Shown here piece after piece: positions 43,016 to 52,275 of a DNA stretch of 64,000 nt. Under the pieces are notes generated by a model. It was not told the origin of the DNA. It did no database searches and saw only the letters and a list, made by a program, of their open reading frames with translations. The position numbers were made by a program, and so were the translations under genes. The first letter of the stretch is position 1; each line of letters starts with the position of its first letter. The DNA comes from Anaerolineaceae bacterium UBA6086 (GTDB lineage Bacteria; Chloroflexota; Anaerolineae; Anaerolineales; Anaerolineaceae), in the NCBI GenBank assembly GCA_002436005.1, contig DIXG01000075.1:1-64000 (forward strand). Direction: 5' to 3'.

Positions 43016-43585
43016 TTAATTGAAAACGGGCTCGAAAATGAAGAACGCATCGTCCTCTCTCACGATCAGGCGACCATCACTGATGCGGATATATTCATCA
43101 AAGCCAAAAAGTGAGCAGTTTGTTTTAAACACCTGGATTTGTTGAAACTCACTGATTCCAAGCCTTTCGGGAGAAATGTCCCAGGAAGATGATAGAAAAT
43201 CAACAGTATCTGCTGTTTCTTCAAGGAATTTCACACCAATACAGACCTGGCCATCAAAATAAATCTCATTTTCATTGATGTCCAATGTGAGAAATAATCT
43301 ATCTTTGGCCTTAGATTCGTCTCCTTGAAATGAATCCGCCAGCACATAGTCTGTGATGCGCCACAAAACCCTGATAGATGTTCCCTGGTTAGCATCTTCT
43401 AGATTTCTAATCTCTGCTTGGTTTTCAGACAAATCGATTTCCTGCTCTGTTTCATTATCTAATGGCGAGTTGTCTTCACCTTCTGGAATAGGTGGCATTG
43501 ATGGGCCGTCGATCCCTGCAACGCATGACGTTAACATCAGAATGATTGGAACAAGATTGAGCAACAATCTGAAAGATAATTTCAT
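43016..43585 (-). CDS. Small lipoprotein of unknown function
   Basis: A 189-residue exported protein with a lipobox (LMLTSC) and an acidic, Glu/Asp-rich spacer, followed by a folded region with no recognised domain. The start at 43585 has GGAGGAGGA ahead of it; an in-frame extension to 43609 covers that ribosome-binding site and is unlikely. It is convergent with the protease-like gene. Family not recognised. Confidence 0.75.
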   Translation of the reverse strand: MKLSFRLLLNLVPIILMLTSCVAGIDGPSMPPIPEGEDNSPLDNETEQEIDLSENQAEIRNLEDANQGTSIRVLWRITDYVLADSFQGDESKAKDRLFLTLDINENEIYFDGQVCIGVKFLEETADTVDFLSSSWDISPERLGISEFQQIQVFKTNCSLFGFDEYIRISDGRLIVREDDAFFIFEPVFN

Positions 43586-43799
43586 AATATCCTCCTCCTC
43601 AAATTTCAATGGTTACCGTGATTGATTGATGATTTGCAAAACAGACGTTTTATTTCATGAATATGTTCCCGATTAAGCGATTTTTGCAGTAAATTGTAAT
43701 CAACAGAGTAAAATTTGTGCAAAAAGTGATGTTCATTGTTTGTCTGGAAGGGGAATCCACAGCAGATAAATCCTTTGGATTTTTACCAGAGTTTCAACC

Positions 43800-44447
43800 C
43801 TAATAGGCGTCGATCTGTTTCCAATCGCCCTCAAAATTGGCGGCGGCTTCATCCACCAGTCCCTGCGTCAGGTAGGATTCCACGTCTTTTTCCCAAATGA
43901 ACCCAGATCGGATCCCGTTGGCGGCATAGACTGCGATTTCGGTCGCATCATAGATACCGGTGCAGATCTCAACATCGTAGCCCTGTACGTCAATGATCTC
44001 CTGCATGGCAAACACGCCTTCCATCTTGGAGAGGATATTGCGCTTTTGCAGCATGCCGCTGTAGGGTGCAATTGCCACCGCGCCAGCTGCCACCGCGAAG
44101 ACCATCCAGGTGCTGGTGGGGACGGCGGTCGCCATGATGGGCAAACCCTGTTGGCTCAATTGCCGGATGACGGATAACCCGTTGCGGGTGGCGGGCACCT
44201 TGATGCGCATTTTATCAGGGTCAATCGCCAGCATTTCGTCTGCCTCGCGCAGCATGTCGCGCACTTCGCCCGCATGCAGCTGGTAATAGGCGTAAGGCGC
44301 AATTTTGCACAGGTCTGCGAAGATCTCTTTAGGGTTACGGGATTCCTGTGCCACGACGTGGGGGTTGGTGATCACGCCTTCAAAGACGCCGTAAGCGAAG
44401 AATTGTTCAGCGCGTTCAGGATTTGCAGTTGCCAGCCAGAATTTCAT
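43800..44447 (-). CDS. Transaldolase-family protein (fructose-6-phosphate aldolase-like)
   Basis: A 215-residue barrel enzyme of the small transaldolase/FSA group (about 215-220 residues). MKFWLATANPERAEQFF and VFEGVITNPHVV at the start, MRIKVPAT with the Schiff-base Lys, GLPIMATAVPTSTWMVFAVAAGAVAIAPYSGML and ICTGIYDATEIAVYAANGI are visible. These enzymes act on dihydroxyacetone or sugar phosphates. AGGAG is 8 nt before the ATG. It follows a SIS-domain sugar isomerase gene by 11 bp, a plausible two-gene sugar-phosphate operon. Confidence 0.85.
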   Translation of the reverse strand: MKFWLATANPERAEQFFAYGVFEGVITNPHVVAQESRNPKEIFADLCKIAPYAYYQLHAGEVRDMLREADEMLAIDPDKMRIKVPATRNGLSVIRQLSQQGLPIMATAVPTSTWMVFAVAAGAVAIAPYSGMLQKRNILSKMEGVFAMQEIIDVQGYDVEICTGIYDATEIAVYAANGIRSGFIWEKDVESYLTQGLVDEAAANFEGDWKQIDAY

Positions 44448-44458
44448 ATTGTTTACTC

Positions 44459-45211
44459 CTATAATTTTGTGATCAGTTGTTTATGTGCTTCGAAGAGGGC
44501 TTCTTCTTTGCGGAGGACCTCATTGATGTTGCCGCTCACGTTATGGCTCGGGTAAATGTGGAAAGGGACACCCTTTTCTGCCAGCAAACGCACAGTCTCA
44601 ACGACGATGGCGTTCATGATGATCATCCCGGCGATGGTCGACCCGCCGCCAGTATGGATATCCTCAGGGTAGGTGACCAGGGCATCTCCTTCAGGAACAT
44701 GGGTATCGATGTGGATATCAGCAATTTCCATCAGGCGTTTACCGAGCTTGTTCTTGGGATGATTTGCCAGCGAGTGTGCCGCGGAGCTGACGCCAATCGT
44801 TGTCAGCGATTGCTGCCTGGCAAGGTCACATATTTCGACCGGCAGAGCGTTGATGCCGGAGTTGGAGAAGACGATCAGTGTGTCCTGTGGAGTGAGGGTG
44901 TAGTTGGAGAGGATCACCTCGGCAAAGCCGCTGGTCTGCTCAAGGAAGGACATTTGCCTTTGCCCTCCCTTACCGGTCACGAAGCCGTTGAACCCAAGTT
45001 CGGGTTCGGTGATCTGAACGAAACCCACAATCGAGCCGATGCGCGGAAAGGCCTCCTGCGGGGGCAGGGCGCTGTGCCCGGCGCCAAACATCAGCACGAC
45101 GCGCCCAGCTGCAATCGAATTCGCGCAGGCTTGGGCAGCCTTTTGGATGTTTTGCGTTTCGTGATCATCAATCAGATGGATCACCTGCTGCATTTTGATG
45201 ATAAAATCCAT
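44459..45211 (-). CDS. SIS-domain protein (UPF0309 type, sugar phosphate isomerase)
   Basis: A 250-residue SIS-fold protein. Characteristic are VVLMFGAGHSALPPQEAFPRIG, the phospho-sugar motif FSNSGINALPVEICDLARQ and the HVPEGDALVTYPED and GGSTIAGMIIMNAIVVETV blocks. Family members are thought to bind or isomerise phosphosugars. It precedes the transaldolase-like gene in the same operon, supporting a sugar-phosphate role. The exact substrate is unknown. Confidence 0.85.
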   Translation of the reverse strand: MDFIIKMQQVIHLIDDHETQNIQKAAQACANSIAAGRVVLMFGAGHSALPPQEAFPRIGSIVGFVQITEPELGFNGFVTGKGGQRQMSFLEQTSGFAEVILSNYTLTPQDTLIVFSNSGINALPVEICDLARQQSLTTIGVSSAAHSLANHPKNKLGKRLMEIADIHIDTHVPEGDALVTYPEDIHTGGGSTIAGMIIMNAIVVETVRLLAEKGVPFHIYPSHNVSGNINEVLRKEEALFEAHKQLITKL

Positions 45212-45375
45212 TCTTATTTCCTTTTATCTTTATGATCTTCAAAATGAATTTTACCGCATGATGCAAGAGAAAATGGGCTCTGTACATGGATCAGATTTAT
45301 GCTTGGGTTAATCGGGTAGAATCTGTTTTTACCGAAAATGTTGATTTCTGATTTCAAGAGGAACTGGATCATAGA

Positions 45376-47418
45376 ATGCCATTTGAACTGCACGCCCCCT
45401 ATGGGCCGACAGGCGATCAACCCCAGGCGATTGCTGAACTGGTTGAAGGAATTCAAAAAGGTTATCAGCACCAGGTACTGCTGGGTGCCACGGGCACCGG
45501 TAAAACCTTCACGGTTGCCAATGTGATCCAGCAGGTGCAGCTGCCGACCCTGGTGATGGCGCATAATAAGACCTTGGCAGCCCAGCTGTATGCTGAATTT
45601 AAGGAATTCTTCCCAAATAACGCGGTGGAGTTCTTTGTCTCTTACTATGATTATTATCAACCCGAAGCCTATGTTCCCCGCCAGGATCTGTATATTGAAA
45701 AAGAAACCGATATTAATGAGGAGATAGACCGGCTGCGCCTGGCTGCGACGACATCTTTGATGTCTCGCAAGGATGTGATTATCGTGGCTTCGGTTTCCGC
45801 CATCTATGGTCTGGGTGACCCCGAAGCTTATCGGGGTAACACCACACGGCTGGAAGTAGGTGAAATCCATCGCCGAAACGCGCTCTTGCGCCGGCTGGTG
45901 GAAAGCCAGTATTCGCGCAACGATTTTGAACTCAAACCCGGTATCTTTCGGGTGCGGGGAGATACGCTTGAAATTCTACCAGCCTATGATGATACACGGG
46001 CTTACCGGGTCAGTTTCTTTGGCGATGAGGTGGAACGGATTATCGCGGTCAACCCGCTGACGGGCGAGGTTTATGAAGATCTGCAATCTGTGGAGATTTA
46101 TCCTGCCAAGCATTACGTCACGGAAGAAGACCGGATGAAGCAGGCAGTCACCAATATCGAAATGGAACTGGAGGAACAGCTGGCAGCACTGCGGTCGCAG
46201 GAGCGCTTGTTGGAAGCCCAGCGATTGGAGCAGCGCACCCGTTATGACCTGGAAATGCTGCGTGAGGTGGGTTATTGCTCTGGCATTGAGAACTACTCAC
46301 GCCACATTGACGGCCGCCCGGCGGGATCGGCGCCCTGGACGTTGATCGACTTCCTCCCAAAGGAGTATTTGCTGGTGCTGGATGAATCGCACATGATGAT
46401 CCCCCAGATACGCGGCATGTATAATGGCGACCGATCGCGCAAACAGGTGCTGGTGGAATATGGCTTCCGACTGCCCTCCGCGATGGATAACCGACCGCTG
46501 ACTTTTGATGAATTCAAGCAGCAGATGGGCATCACGCTCTACACTTCCGCCACGCCCGCCCAATATGAACTGGACCTGGCAGACCAGGTGGTGGAGCAAA
46601 TCATCCGCCCCACAGGCTTAATCGATCCCAACATTGTCGTGCGTCCATCCGAAGGACAGGTGGATGACCTGGTGGGGGAAATCCATCGCCGGATTGAGCA
46701 CGGCGAGCGAGTGCTGGTGACGACCCTCACCAAGCGCATGGCTGAGGACCTTTCGGATTACCTGATGGAGCTGGGGCTGAAGGTGCACTATCTGCATTCG
46801 GAGGTGGATACACTGGAACGTGTGGGGATCCTGAGGGATTTGCGGCTGGGAGTTTTCGATGTGGTGGTGGGGATCAACCTGCTGCGTGAGGGGTTAGATT
46901 TGCCCGAGGTTTCCCTGGTGGCGATCCTGGATGCTGATAAGCAGGGGTTCTTGCGCTCAGGAACGGCGCTGATCCAGACGGTGGGACGGGCTGCGCGGCA
47001 TCTTCATGGCGAGGTGATTATGTATGCCGACCGGATCACGGATGCCATGAAACAGGCCATTGATGAAACCAACCGCCGGCGAGAAATCCAGGTAGCCTAT
47101 AACATAGAACATCATATCGAGCCTGCCAGCGTGATCAAATCGGTACGGGATCTGACGGACCGACTGGCACGCGATGCTGGGGTGGATGAGGAAGGCGATC
47201 TGCGCGGCAAGGTCAGCAAGCTGGAGCAAAAAGAACTGGCACGGATGATCGCTGAATTGGAAAAGCAGATGAAAGCTGCAGCCAAAGAGCTGGAATTTGA
47301 ACGGGCTGCTTTACTGCGAGACCAGGTCTATGAACTGCGGGAGATTTTGGCTGAGGAATCGAACCTGCCGCCTTGGAAAAAAGTGCAGATGCTCAGCGGG
47401 GGCAACCGGCAAGATTAA
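45376..47418 (+). CDS. uvrB: Excinuclease ABC subunit B
   Basis: The damage-verifying helicase-like subunit of nucleotide excision repair, 680 residues. Walker [10 protein letters not shown], the beta-hairpin [24 protein letters not shown], the DESH box [18 protein letters not shown], the motifs [10 protein letters not shown] and [30 protein letters not shown], and a C-terminal UVR domain ([18 protein letters not shown]). All conserved parts are there. uvrA and uvrC are not in the window. Divergent from the SIS gene. Confidence 0.97.
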   Translation: MPFELHAPYGPTGDQPQAIAELVEGIQKGYQHQVLLGATGTGKTFTVANVIQQVQLPTLVMAHNKTLAAQLYAEFKEFFPNNAVEFFVSYYDYYQPEAYVPRQDLYIEKETDINEEIDRLRLAATTSLMSRKDVIIVASVSAIYGLGDPEAYRGNTTRLEVGEIHRRNALLRRLVESQYSRNDFELKPGIFRVRGDTLEILPAYDDTRAYRVSFFGDEVERIIAVNPLTGEVYEDLQSVEIYPAKHYVTEEDRMKQAVTNIEMELEEQLAALRSQERLLEAQRLEQRTRYDLEMLREVGYCSGIENYSRHIDGRPAGSAPWTLIDFLPKEYLLVLDESHMMIPQIRGMYNGDRSRKQVLVEYGFRLPSAMDNRPLTFDEFKQQMGITLYTSATPAQYELDLADQVVEQIIRPTGLIDPNIVVRPSEGQVDDLVGEIHRRIEHGERVLVTTLTKRMAEDLSDYLMELGLKVHYLHSEVDTLERVGILRDLRLGVFDVVVGINLLREGLDLPEVSLVAILDADKQGFLRSGTALIQTVGRAARHLHGEVIMYADRITDAMKQAIDETNRRREIQVAYNIEHHIEPASVIKSVRDLTDRLARDAGVDEEGDLRGKVSKLEQKELARMIAELEKQMKAAAKELEFERAALLRDQVYELREILAEESNLPPWKKVQMLSGGNRQD

Positions 47419-47489
47419 TGGGGTAAGGGATGTTGGGTGGAAGGGTTTTTTGTGCTGCCCGGCTGGATCGAGTTTAGAAATTCTACGGA

Positions 47490-47783
47490 TCAGCCAGTGC
47501 TGCGGACACTAAATCGGTTGAACTGCCCACCCGCATCCGAAAAGGAATAGTCCACATCTGAGACAAACCCACCTGCAGGACCTTTGCGCAGGGTGGTCAG
47601 CAGTTGGTTAAGCGCCTGGTAGTCACCCTCTGCCAGCACTTCCACCCTGCCATCGTGTCGATTGCGGACCCAGCCGCTTAATTGGAGCGTTTGGGCGGCG
47701 TTCAGCGTGAAATAGCGAAAGCCCACTCCCTGAACGCGTCCACTGATAAAGGCGTGTAACTGATAGATCTGAGACTCACTCAT
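47490..47783 (-). CDS. acyP: Acylphosphatase
   Basis: A 97-residue enzyme that hydrolyses acyl phosphates. The signature HAFISGRVQGVGFRYFT (phosphate-binding Arg) and LSGWVRNRHDGRVEVLAEG (catalytic Asn in GWVRN) are intact, and the C-terminal RFSVR strand is as expected. I chose the ATG at 47783 because it begins the conserved region (MSESQIYQLHAF); longer frames are open but add unneeded residues. It is convergent with uvrB. Confidence 0.93.
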   Translation of the reverse strand: MSESQIYQLHAFISGRVQGVGFRYFTLNAAQTLQLSGWVRNRHDGRVEVLAEGDYQALNQLLTTLRKGPAGGFVSDVDYSFSDAGGQFNRFSVRSTG

Positions 47784-47857
47784 ATGTAAAAGCCATCCCG
47801 TTTGCAAGGTGTTCATATCCAGTTTCTCTGATTTTACTTGATTTGGTTTCTGTCTGG

Positions 47858-47894
47858 AATGAAAAACGCGTCCTGAGCCAATTCGGACGCGTTT
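47858..47894 (-). terminator. Rho-independent terminator of the HEAT-protein transcript
   Basis: AAACGCGTCC and GGACGCGTTT (47864-47873 and 47885-47894) form a 10-bp stem followed on the minus strand by TTTTTC. Plus-strand T-rich sequence also follows, so it may work both ways. Confidence 0.75.
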
Positions 47895-47917
47895 GGTTTT
47901 TAGAACCAGAGCGAGGG

Positions 47918-48925
47918 TCAGTCTTCAAAGTCGTCGTCAAGATCCCAATCTTCGGGGTCATCTTCTTCAAAGCGCATCATGTCAAAAAGGTTGTATTGTT
48001 CGGTAAAGTCCAGGTTTTCAAGGGCTTCTTCCAGGAGTTGGAGGTCATCCGGGTCATCCGTGTCTTCGATTGCTGCTTCGATCAGGGAGCGAACACCTTT
48101 CCCGCCGATTTTGGTGAGCGACCAGATGGCAGCGTAGTAAAGATCGTTGTCATCGGTCCCCTCCTCAAGCAGATCAAAGAGCAGATCGCGTGCATCCTGA
48201 AGCTCCAATTCACCCGCGGCGCGCACTGCTTCATAGCGCACCTGTAAGTCGGGGTGCTCGATCATACGCAGCACAGGTTCTGCCCAGCGCTGGTCAACGG
48301 AGCGTCCCATGGCAAACAGGGCGCTTTGTAACCACTCTTCATCGTCGGACTCGTAGGCTTCCTGGATTAAACGCGGCACGTCTGCGTGGCTGCTATAGCC
48401 GAGGGACTCCAGTGCTCGGCGACGGACGAGGGGGTCGTCTCCCCCGAGATGGGTTCGGATGAGATGTTTGAGCAGAAGCTGATAGGTGGATTCTGTGATC
48501 TCTTCCAGTTCGCCCATATAGGCAAATACACCCAGAGCGGTGGCTGCTGCCGCGCGAACGATCGATTCTGGGTCTTCTTCCATCAGTTTAATGAAGCGAG
48601 GCACCAGGCTTTCCTGTTCGGATTGCCACAGAAGCCGAATGGCTGTTGCCCGGGTGACAGGATCTTCATCTTCGAGGCAGTGAAGGGCAAAGGAATCGAA
48701 ATACAGGATCGTATCCCCTTCTGCCAGGACTTCCATATCTTCCAGCAATCCCCGCCGGCGCAGGGTCTGCACCTGGGGCCAGACTTTGCTCAGCTTATTC
48801 AGATCTTCCGGGCAGATATCAGAGAAAAAATAGAGTAAGGAAGCTGGAAAAGGCGTCTCCGGGTTGAGGAGTGCCGCTTTGATCTCTGAAAAATCAAATT
48901 CTTTATTGTAAGGTGAGTCGCTCAT
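47918..48925 (-). CDS. HEAT-repeat protein with acidic tail
   Basis: A 335-residue soluble protein made of HEAT/PBS-type helical repeats (e.g. DEDPVTRATAIRLLW, DDPLVRRRALESLGY, HPDLQVRYEAVRAAGEL, DDNDLYYAAIWSLTKIGG), ending in a strongly acidic tail (FEEDDPEDWDLDDDFED). Such scaffolds mediate protein contacts; no enzyme motif is visible. It follows rseP by 21 bp, so they may share a transcript, and is closed by a good terminator. GAGG precedes the ATG. Confidence 0.85.
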   Translation of the reverse strand: MSDSPYNKEFDFSEIKAALLNPETPFPASLLYFFSDICPEDLNKLSKVWPQVQTLRRRGLLEDMEVLAEGDTILYFDSFALHCLEDEDPVTRATAIRLLWQSEQESLVPRFIKLMEEDPESIVRAAAATALGVFAYMGELEEITESTYQLLLKHLIRTHLGGDDPLVRRRALESLGYSSHADVPRLIQEAYESDDEEWLQSALFAMGRSVDQRWAEPVLRMIEHPDLQVRYEAVRAAGELELQDARDLLFDLLEEGTDDNDLYYAAIWSLTKIGGKGVRSLIEAAIEDTDDPDDLQLLEEALENLDFTEQYNLFDMMRFEEDDPEDWDLDDDFED

Positions 48926-48946
48926 AAGAACCTCTGGGTAATTTCA

Positions 48947-50023
48947 CTAAGGAATGACAACCGGGTTGGTGAAATCCAGAACGGTGATCACAACCATTAA
49001 AAAGATGAGTAGCATGAGACTGACCGTGTTGACGGCGTTTTCCCATTTTTGAGGAATGCGCTTTTTGAAGAGCAATTCAGGCAGGGTGAAGAGGATTCGC
49101 CCGCCATCCAGTGCCGGGATGGGCAGCAGGTTGGTGATGCCCAGGGCAATGGAAATGTTGGCGATAATCGAAAGGGTGAAGATCGGGAGGGGTTCTGCCG
49201 TCGCCAGCTCGGTTTGCTGATCCATTTCAACCGCCTGGCTGTAGATATCATAAATGCCTTTATAGCCAACCGGGCGTGCCAGTGCGGGATCGACGGTGCC
49301 ACGGATCAGGCGGATGGGCAATAAAAAGGTTTCGCGGATGATGTAGCCGGTGGATTGGAAGGCGAAACCCACGGATTGGAAGAAGGGGGTGGGTTTGAGC
49401 GGGTTGCCCAAACCGACACCCATTGCGCCTTCCCCTTCGGGAGGGTTAGCGCGTGGGGTGATGGCAATTGTGCTCTGTTCCCCATCACGCTCAACCGTCA
49501 AAATGATTTCCTCACCCAGCTGCTGGTTAATAGTTTCAATCAGGCGGTCAATATCCTGGATCGGCTGGCCATCCACTGCCAGGATGATATCCCCGGGCTG
49601 CAGCCCAACCTGCATGGCAGGCGAATTAGGCGCAATCTGGGTGATCATTGCCTGGTCGGAAGCTGGGATGCCGATGGCGCTGTAGATCACCACCAGCAGG
49701 ATGATCCCGATCAGGAAGTTCATCACCGGACCGGAAAGGGCAATCACCAAACGTTTCCATGCCGGGGCGGCTGCCATACCGTCTTCGATGGAATCGTCTG
49801 CTTCACCCTTAGGGCGCACGAAACCTCCAAAAGGGATCCAGTTAAGGGAGATAACAGTGCCCTTCCACTCACCAAGCTTTGCCAGGCGGGGTGGGTAGCC
49901 AAAACCAAACTCTTCGATTGGCACGCCGACGGCACGTGCAGAGAGGAAGTGACCTAATTCGTGGAAGAAGATCAGCACACCGATGACAAAAACAACTTGC
50001 AAAATTAATAGAATGATGTTCAT
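48947..50023 (-). CDS. rseP: RseP-type site-2 metalloprotease (M50)
   Basis: An inner-membrane protease that cuts transmembrane segments of anti-sigma factors or signal-peptide remnants. The 358-residue product has FHELGHFLSARAVGV (HELGH), FGFGYPPR, SGPVMNFLIGIILL, a PDZ domain (GLQPGDIILAVDGQPIQDIDRL) and NLLPIPALDGGRILF. The length is typical for Gram-positive-type RseP. The HELGH glutamate and the LDGG aspartate are intact. A hairpin lies in its leader. Confidence 0.94.
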   Translation of the reverse strand: MNIILLILQVVFVIGVLIFFHELGHFLSARAVGVPIEEFGFGYPPRLAKLGEWKGTVISLNWIPFGGFVRPKGEADDSIEDGMAAAPAWKRLVIALSGPVMNFLIGIILLVVIYSAIGIPASDQAMITQIAPNSPAMQVGLQPGDIILAVDGQPIQDIDRLIETINQQLGEEIILTVERDGEQSTIAITPRANPPEGEGAMGVGLGNPLKPTPFFQSVGFAFQSTGYIIRETFLLPIRLIRGTVDPALARPVGYKGIYDIYSQAVEMDQQTELATAEPLPIFTLSIIANISIALGITNLLPIPALDGGRILFTLPELLFKKRIPQKWENAVNTVSLMLLIFLMVVITVLDFTNPVVIP

Positions 50024-50041
50024 GTTTTCCTTCTAAAAGCG

Positions 50042-50060
50042 CGTGTTTGATGCAAACACG
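50042..50060 (-). promoter_or_regulatory. Hairpin in the rseP leader
   Basis: CGTGTTTG and CAAACACG form an 8-bp stem with a 3-nt loop, about 20 nt before the rseP start, followed by CGCTTTT. It could weakly terminate read-through from the upstream operon or shape rseP translation. Confidence 0.5.
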
Positions 50061-50087
50061 GGAATCCTTATTTGAAATTGATTTTTT

Positions 50088-50093
50088 ATTATA
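50088..50093 (-). promoter_or_regulatory. Probable -10 box of rseP
   Basis: TATAAT on the minus strand, about 65 nt before the rseP start and just after the decarboxylase gene; no good -35 box. Confidence 0.4.
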
Positions 50094-50111
50094 CCCCCCG
50101 GGGCAAAACAA

Positions 50112-51098
50112 TTAGTAGGGTTGTAGCAGCCTGGCAGGACCTGCCGGCACACCCTTAAGCACGTCGATGATGCCCGTAATCTGCCGCAGACGGCTCAGCA
50201 CCTCTGGCATCGCCTCTTGCAGGCAAATGACGTGCACATTCGGTCCGGCATCCAGGGTGTAGGTGACCGGGATACCTTCTGCCCGCCAGTCCCTGACCGA
50301 GAGCATGATCGCCAAGGATTGGGGGTGCCAGTAAAACAGGGGAGGATGTGAGGTCATCATGACGGCGTGCATCAGATTGCTATCTTGCTCGGTGACCTGT
50401 GCAAGCGCATCAAAATCCCGGTTGAGAATGGCAGAGCGGCAGAGTTCCAGCCTTCTGGGCGCGTCCTGAATGCGCGCAGCCTGGAGAGGGCTGGTGTCGG
50501 CACCCAGCATGCCAGCCTCAGAACCAACCTGTTTGTGCTGATCACTGAGGATTGCAACCAGATCGACCAGTGCCCAGTGGTTTTTCGATGCAATGGAAAA
50601 TGCATACGATTCCCCGGTGTCTTCGTTGGTGCGCCACTCAACAAATCCACCCGGAACAGAACGGCAGGCAGAGCCGGAACCAAAGCGTGCCAACCTTGAA
50701 AGCGCTTCTTCAGATAGGTTCAGCCCCAGTCCAGCGGTGCCCGCCAGAGCCAGGGCAGCAAAAGCCGATGCAGAGGACGCAATCCCAGCGCCGATGGGGA
50801 AGTTATTTTCGCTGTCAATATGCGCATACAGGTTCGCCCCAGCCATCTTCCGGATGCGGTCTAAAAATTGGCTCATGCGGGAGAGCGGCTCACCTTCAAC
50901 GCGCTCACCATTCAGTGTGAGGGTATCGGATGTTAGCTGCGGATCATACGCTACTGAGGTGCGGGTGGACAGGCAGCCAATATTCATCGAAATCGAATCG
51001 TTGGAAGGCAGCTTGCGTTCTTCATCTCTGATCCCCCAGTATTTGATGAAGGCGATATTGGGGTGGGCTATTGCTGCGGCTTTCATCGGCTTCATCAT
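50112..51098 (-). CDS. mvaD: Mevalonate (di)phosphate decarboxylase homologue (GHMP family)
   Basis: A 328-residue GHMP-kinase-fold enzyme that should decarboxylate a phosphorylated mevalonate with ATP. Visible motifs are NIAFIKYWGIRDEERKLPSNDSIS, IGAGIASSASAFAALAL (ATP loop), GSGSACRSVPGGFVEW (catalytic Arg) and TLDAGPNVHVI (catalytic Asp). In canonical diphosphomevalonate decarboxylases the residue after KYWG is Lys; here it is Ile. That Lys contacts the substrate diphosphate, so this protein might prefer mevalonate 5-phosphate, as reported for a Roseiflexus homologue. Last gene of the UbiD-AcnX-UbiX-M48 operon, 4 bp after the M48 gene. Confidence 0.88.
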   Translation of the reverse strand: MMKPMKAAAIAHPNIAFIKYWGIRDEERKLPSNDSISMNIGCLSTRTSVAYDPQLTSDTLTLNGERVEGEPLSRMSQFLDRIRKMAGANLYAHIDSENNFPIGAGIASSASAFAALALAGTAGLGLNLSEEALSRLARFGSGSACRSVPGGFVEWRTNEDTGESYAFSIASKNHWALVDLVAILSDQHKQVGSEAGMLGADTSPLQAARIQDAPRRLELCRSAILNRDFDALAQVTEQDSNLMHAVMMTSHPPLFYWHPQSLAIMLSVRDWRAEGIPVTYTLDAGPNVHVICLQEAMPEVLSRLRQITGIIDVLKGVPAGPARLLQPY

Positions 51099-51102
51099 TG
51101 TC

Positions 51103-52242
51103 TCACGCGTTTTGCCAGTTCTCTGCCTTCTGGATACGTTCGTTCAGGGGCGGGTGGTTGTAGAACAGGAAAACCACCCAGGGCTCCGGGTCCACATCGC
51201 CCAGGTTTTGGTTAGCGAGCCGGGTGAACGCAGAGGCAAAGGCGCGGGATTTGCCGGTGGTTTGCAGGGCAAAATCGTCCGCTTTCCCTTCGCGCCAGCG
51301 CGAAAAGGCGTTTTCGATTGGCATGGTGACCAGCTGGTAGAGCGAGAGCAGGATCATCAGGGCAGGCAAACCAGCCGGGTCTGCCACTCCTGATAGCCCA
51401 AAGGTTTGAATCGCCCAGTTCATGGCCAGGGAGACCAGGAATAAACCCAACCCGGTGAGCAGGGTGCCAAAACCGATCAGCCAGGCAAAATCTTTGTGTA
51501 TGTGGTGTCCAAGCTCATGTGCCAGGATGGTCTCAATTTCATCATCGGTGAACTCGGCAACCAATGTGTCCCCAAGCACAATGCGGCGGGTATTGCCCAA
51601 ACCTGTCAGGAAAGCATTTGCCTGCTTGGTGCGGCGGGACATGTCCATCTTGAAGACACCTCGCACATGGGTGTTGTGCTTTTTTGCAAGGTTGATCAGC
51701 CGTTTTGCCAGATCGGCGTGTTCTTCTCCCAGCGGGGTGAATTTATTGAAGATCGGCATGAAGATCACAGGCGCCAGGTTTGTCATTAACACGCTGAAAA
51801 ACAGCATACCGCCTGTCAGCCACAGCCACCAGTTATCACCTGTAATTCGCAGCGCCAGGTAGATCAGTTCAATCAGGATCAGTCCCATAACCGCACCCAC
51901 GGCAAGGTTTTTAAGCTGATCAAAGATCCAATTTTTGCGCGTTTGGGTGGAAAGATCATAACGGTGGGGCAGGATAAAACCTGCATAGTAACCCAGTGGC
52001 AGGTTGATCAGGAAATAGATGCCGGCGAAGACCGCGATAAATCCGGCAACGATGAACCAATCATTGTTCACAATTTCCGCCAACCAGGCGCGCAGCCCAA
52101 CTGACCAGCCGGTCACAAGCCAAATGAGGGCATACAGCAGGTTGGTGGTTTCATCCACCACCCACAGGCGGCGTTTGATCCGGGCATATTGTTTGGCTTG
52201 TTTCTGGCGTTCCGGGTCCAGAGTGGTGAAAGGTTGTTCCAT
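51103..52242 (-). CDS. M48 metalloprotease, CAAX prenyl protease 1 (Ste24) type
   Basis: A 379-residue membrane protease. Several hydrophobic segments, the zinc site LAHELGHHIHKDF and a later Glu-containing region near EGKADDFALQT identify M48. The C-terminal FYNHPPLNERIQKAENW resembles the end of Ste24/CAAX-type proteases (YSHPPLVERI). In eukaryotes Ste24 trims prenylated proteins; in bacteria the substrate is mostly unknown. Its position inside an isoprenoid operon, between ubiX and the decarboxylase, is notable. Role unproven. Confidence 0.88.
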   Translation of the reverse strand: MEQPFTTLDPERQKQAKQYARIKRRLWVVDETTNLLYALIWLVTGWSVGLRAWLAEIVNNDWFIVAGFIAVFAGIYFLINLPLGYYAGFILPHRYDLSTQTRKNWIFDQLKNLAVGAVMGLILIELIYLALRITGDNWWLWLTGGMLFFSVLMTNLAPVIFMPIFNKFTPLGEEHADLAKRLINLAKKHNTHVRGVFKMDMSRRTKQANAFLTGLGNTRRIVLGDTLVAEFTDDEIETILAHELGHHIHKDFAWLIGFGTLLTGLGLFLVSLAMNWAIQTFGLSGVADPAGLPALMILLSLYQLVTMPIENAFSRWREGKADDFALQTTGKSRAFASAFTRLANQNLGDVDPEPWVVFLFYNHPPLNERIQKAENWQNA

Positions 52243-52275
52243 AAGAAATCCAAATCTCTATTTTTTGATTGAGTT

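Noticed and set aside
44477..45235. 252-residue open frame opposite the SIS-domain gene
   Set aside because: Cys- and His-rich shadow of a protein with clear SIS motifs.
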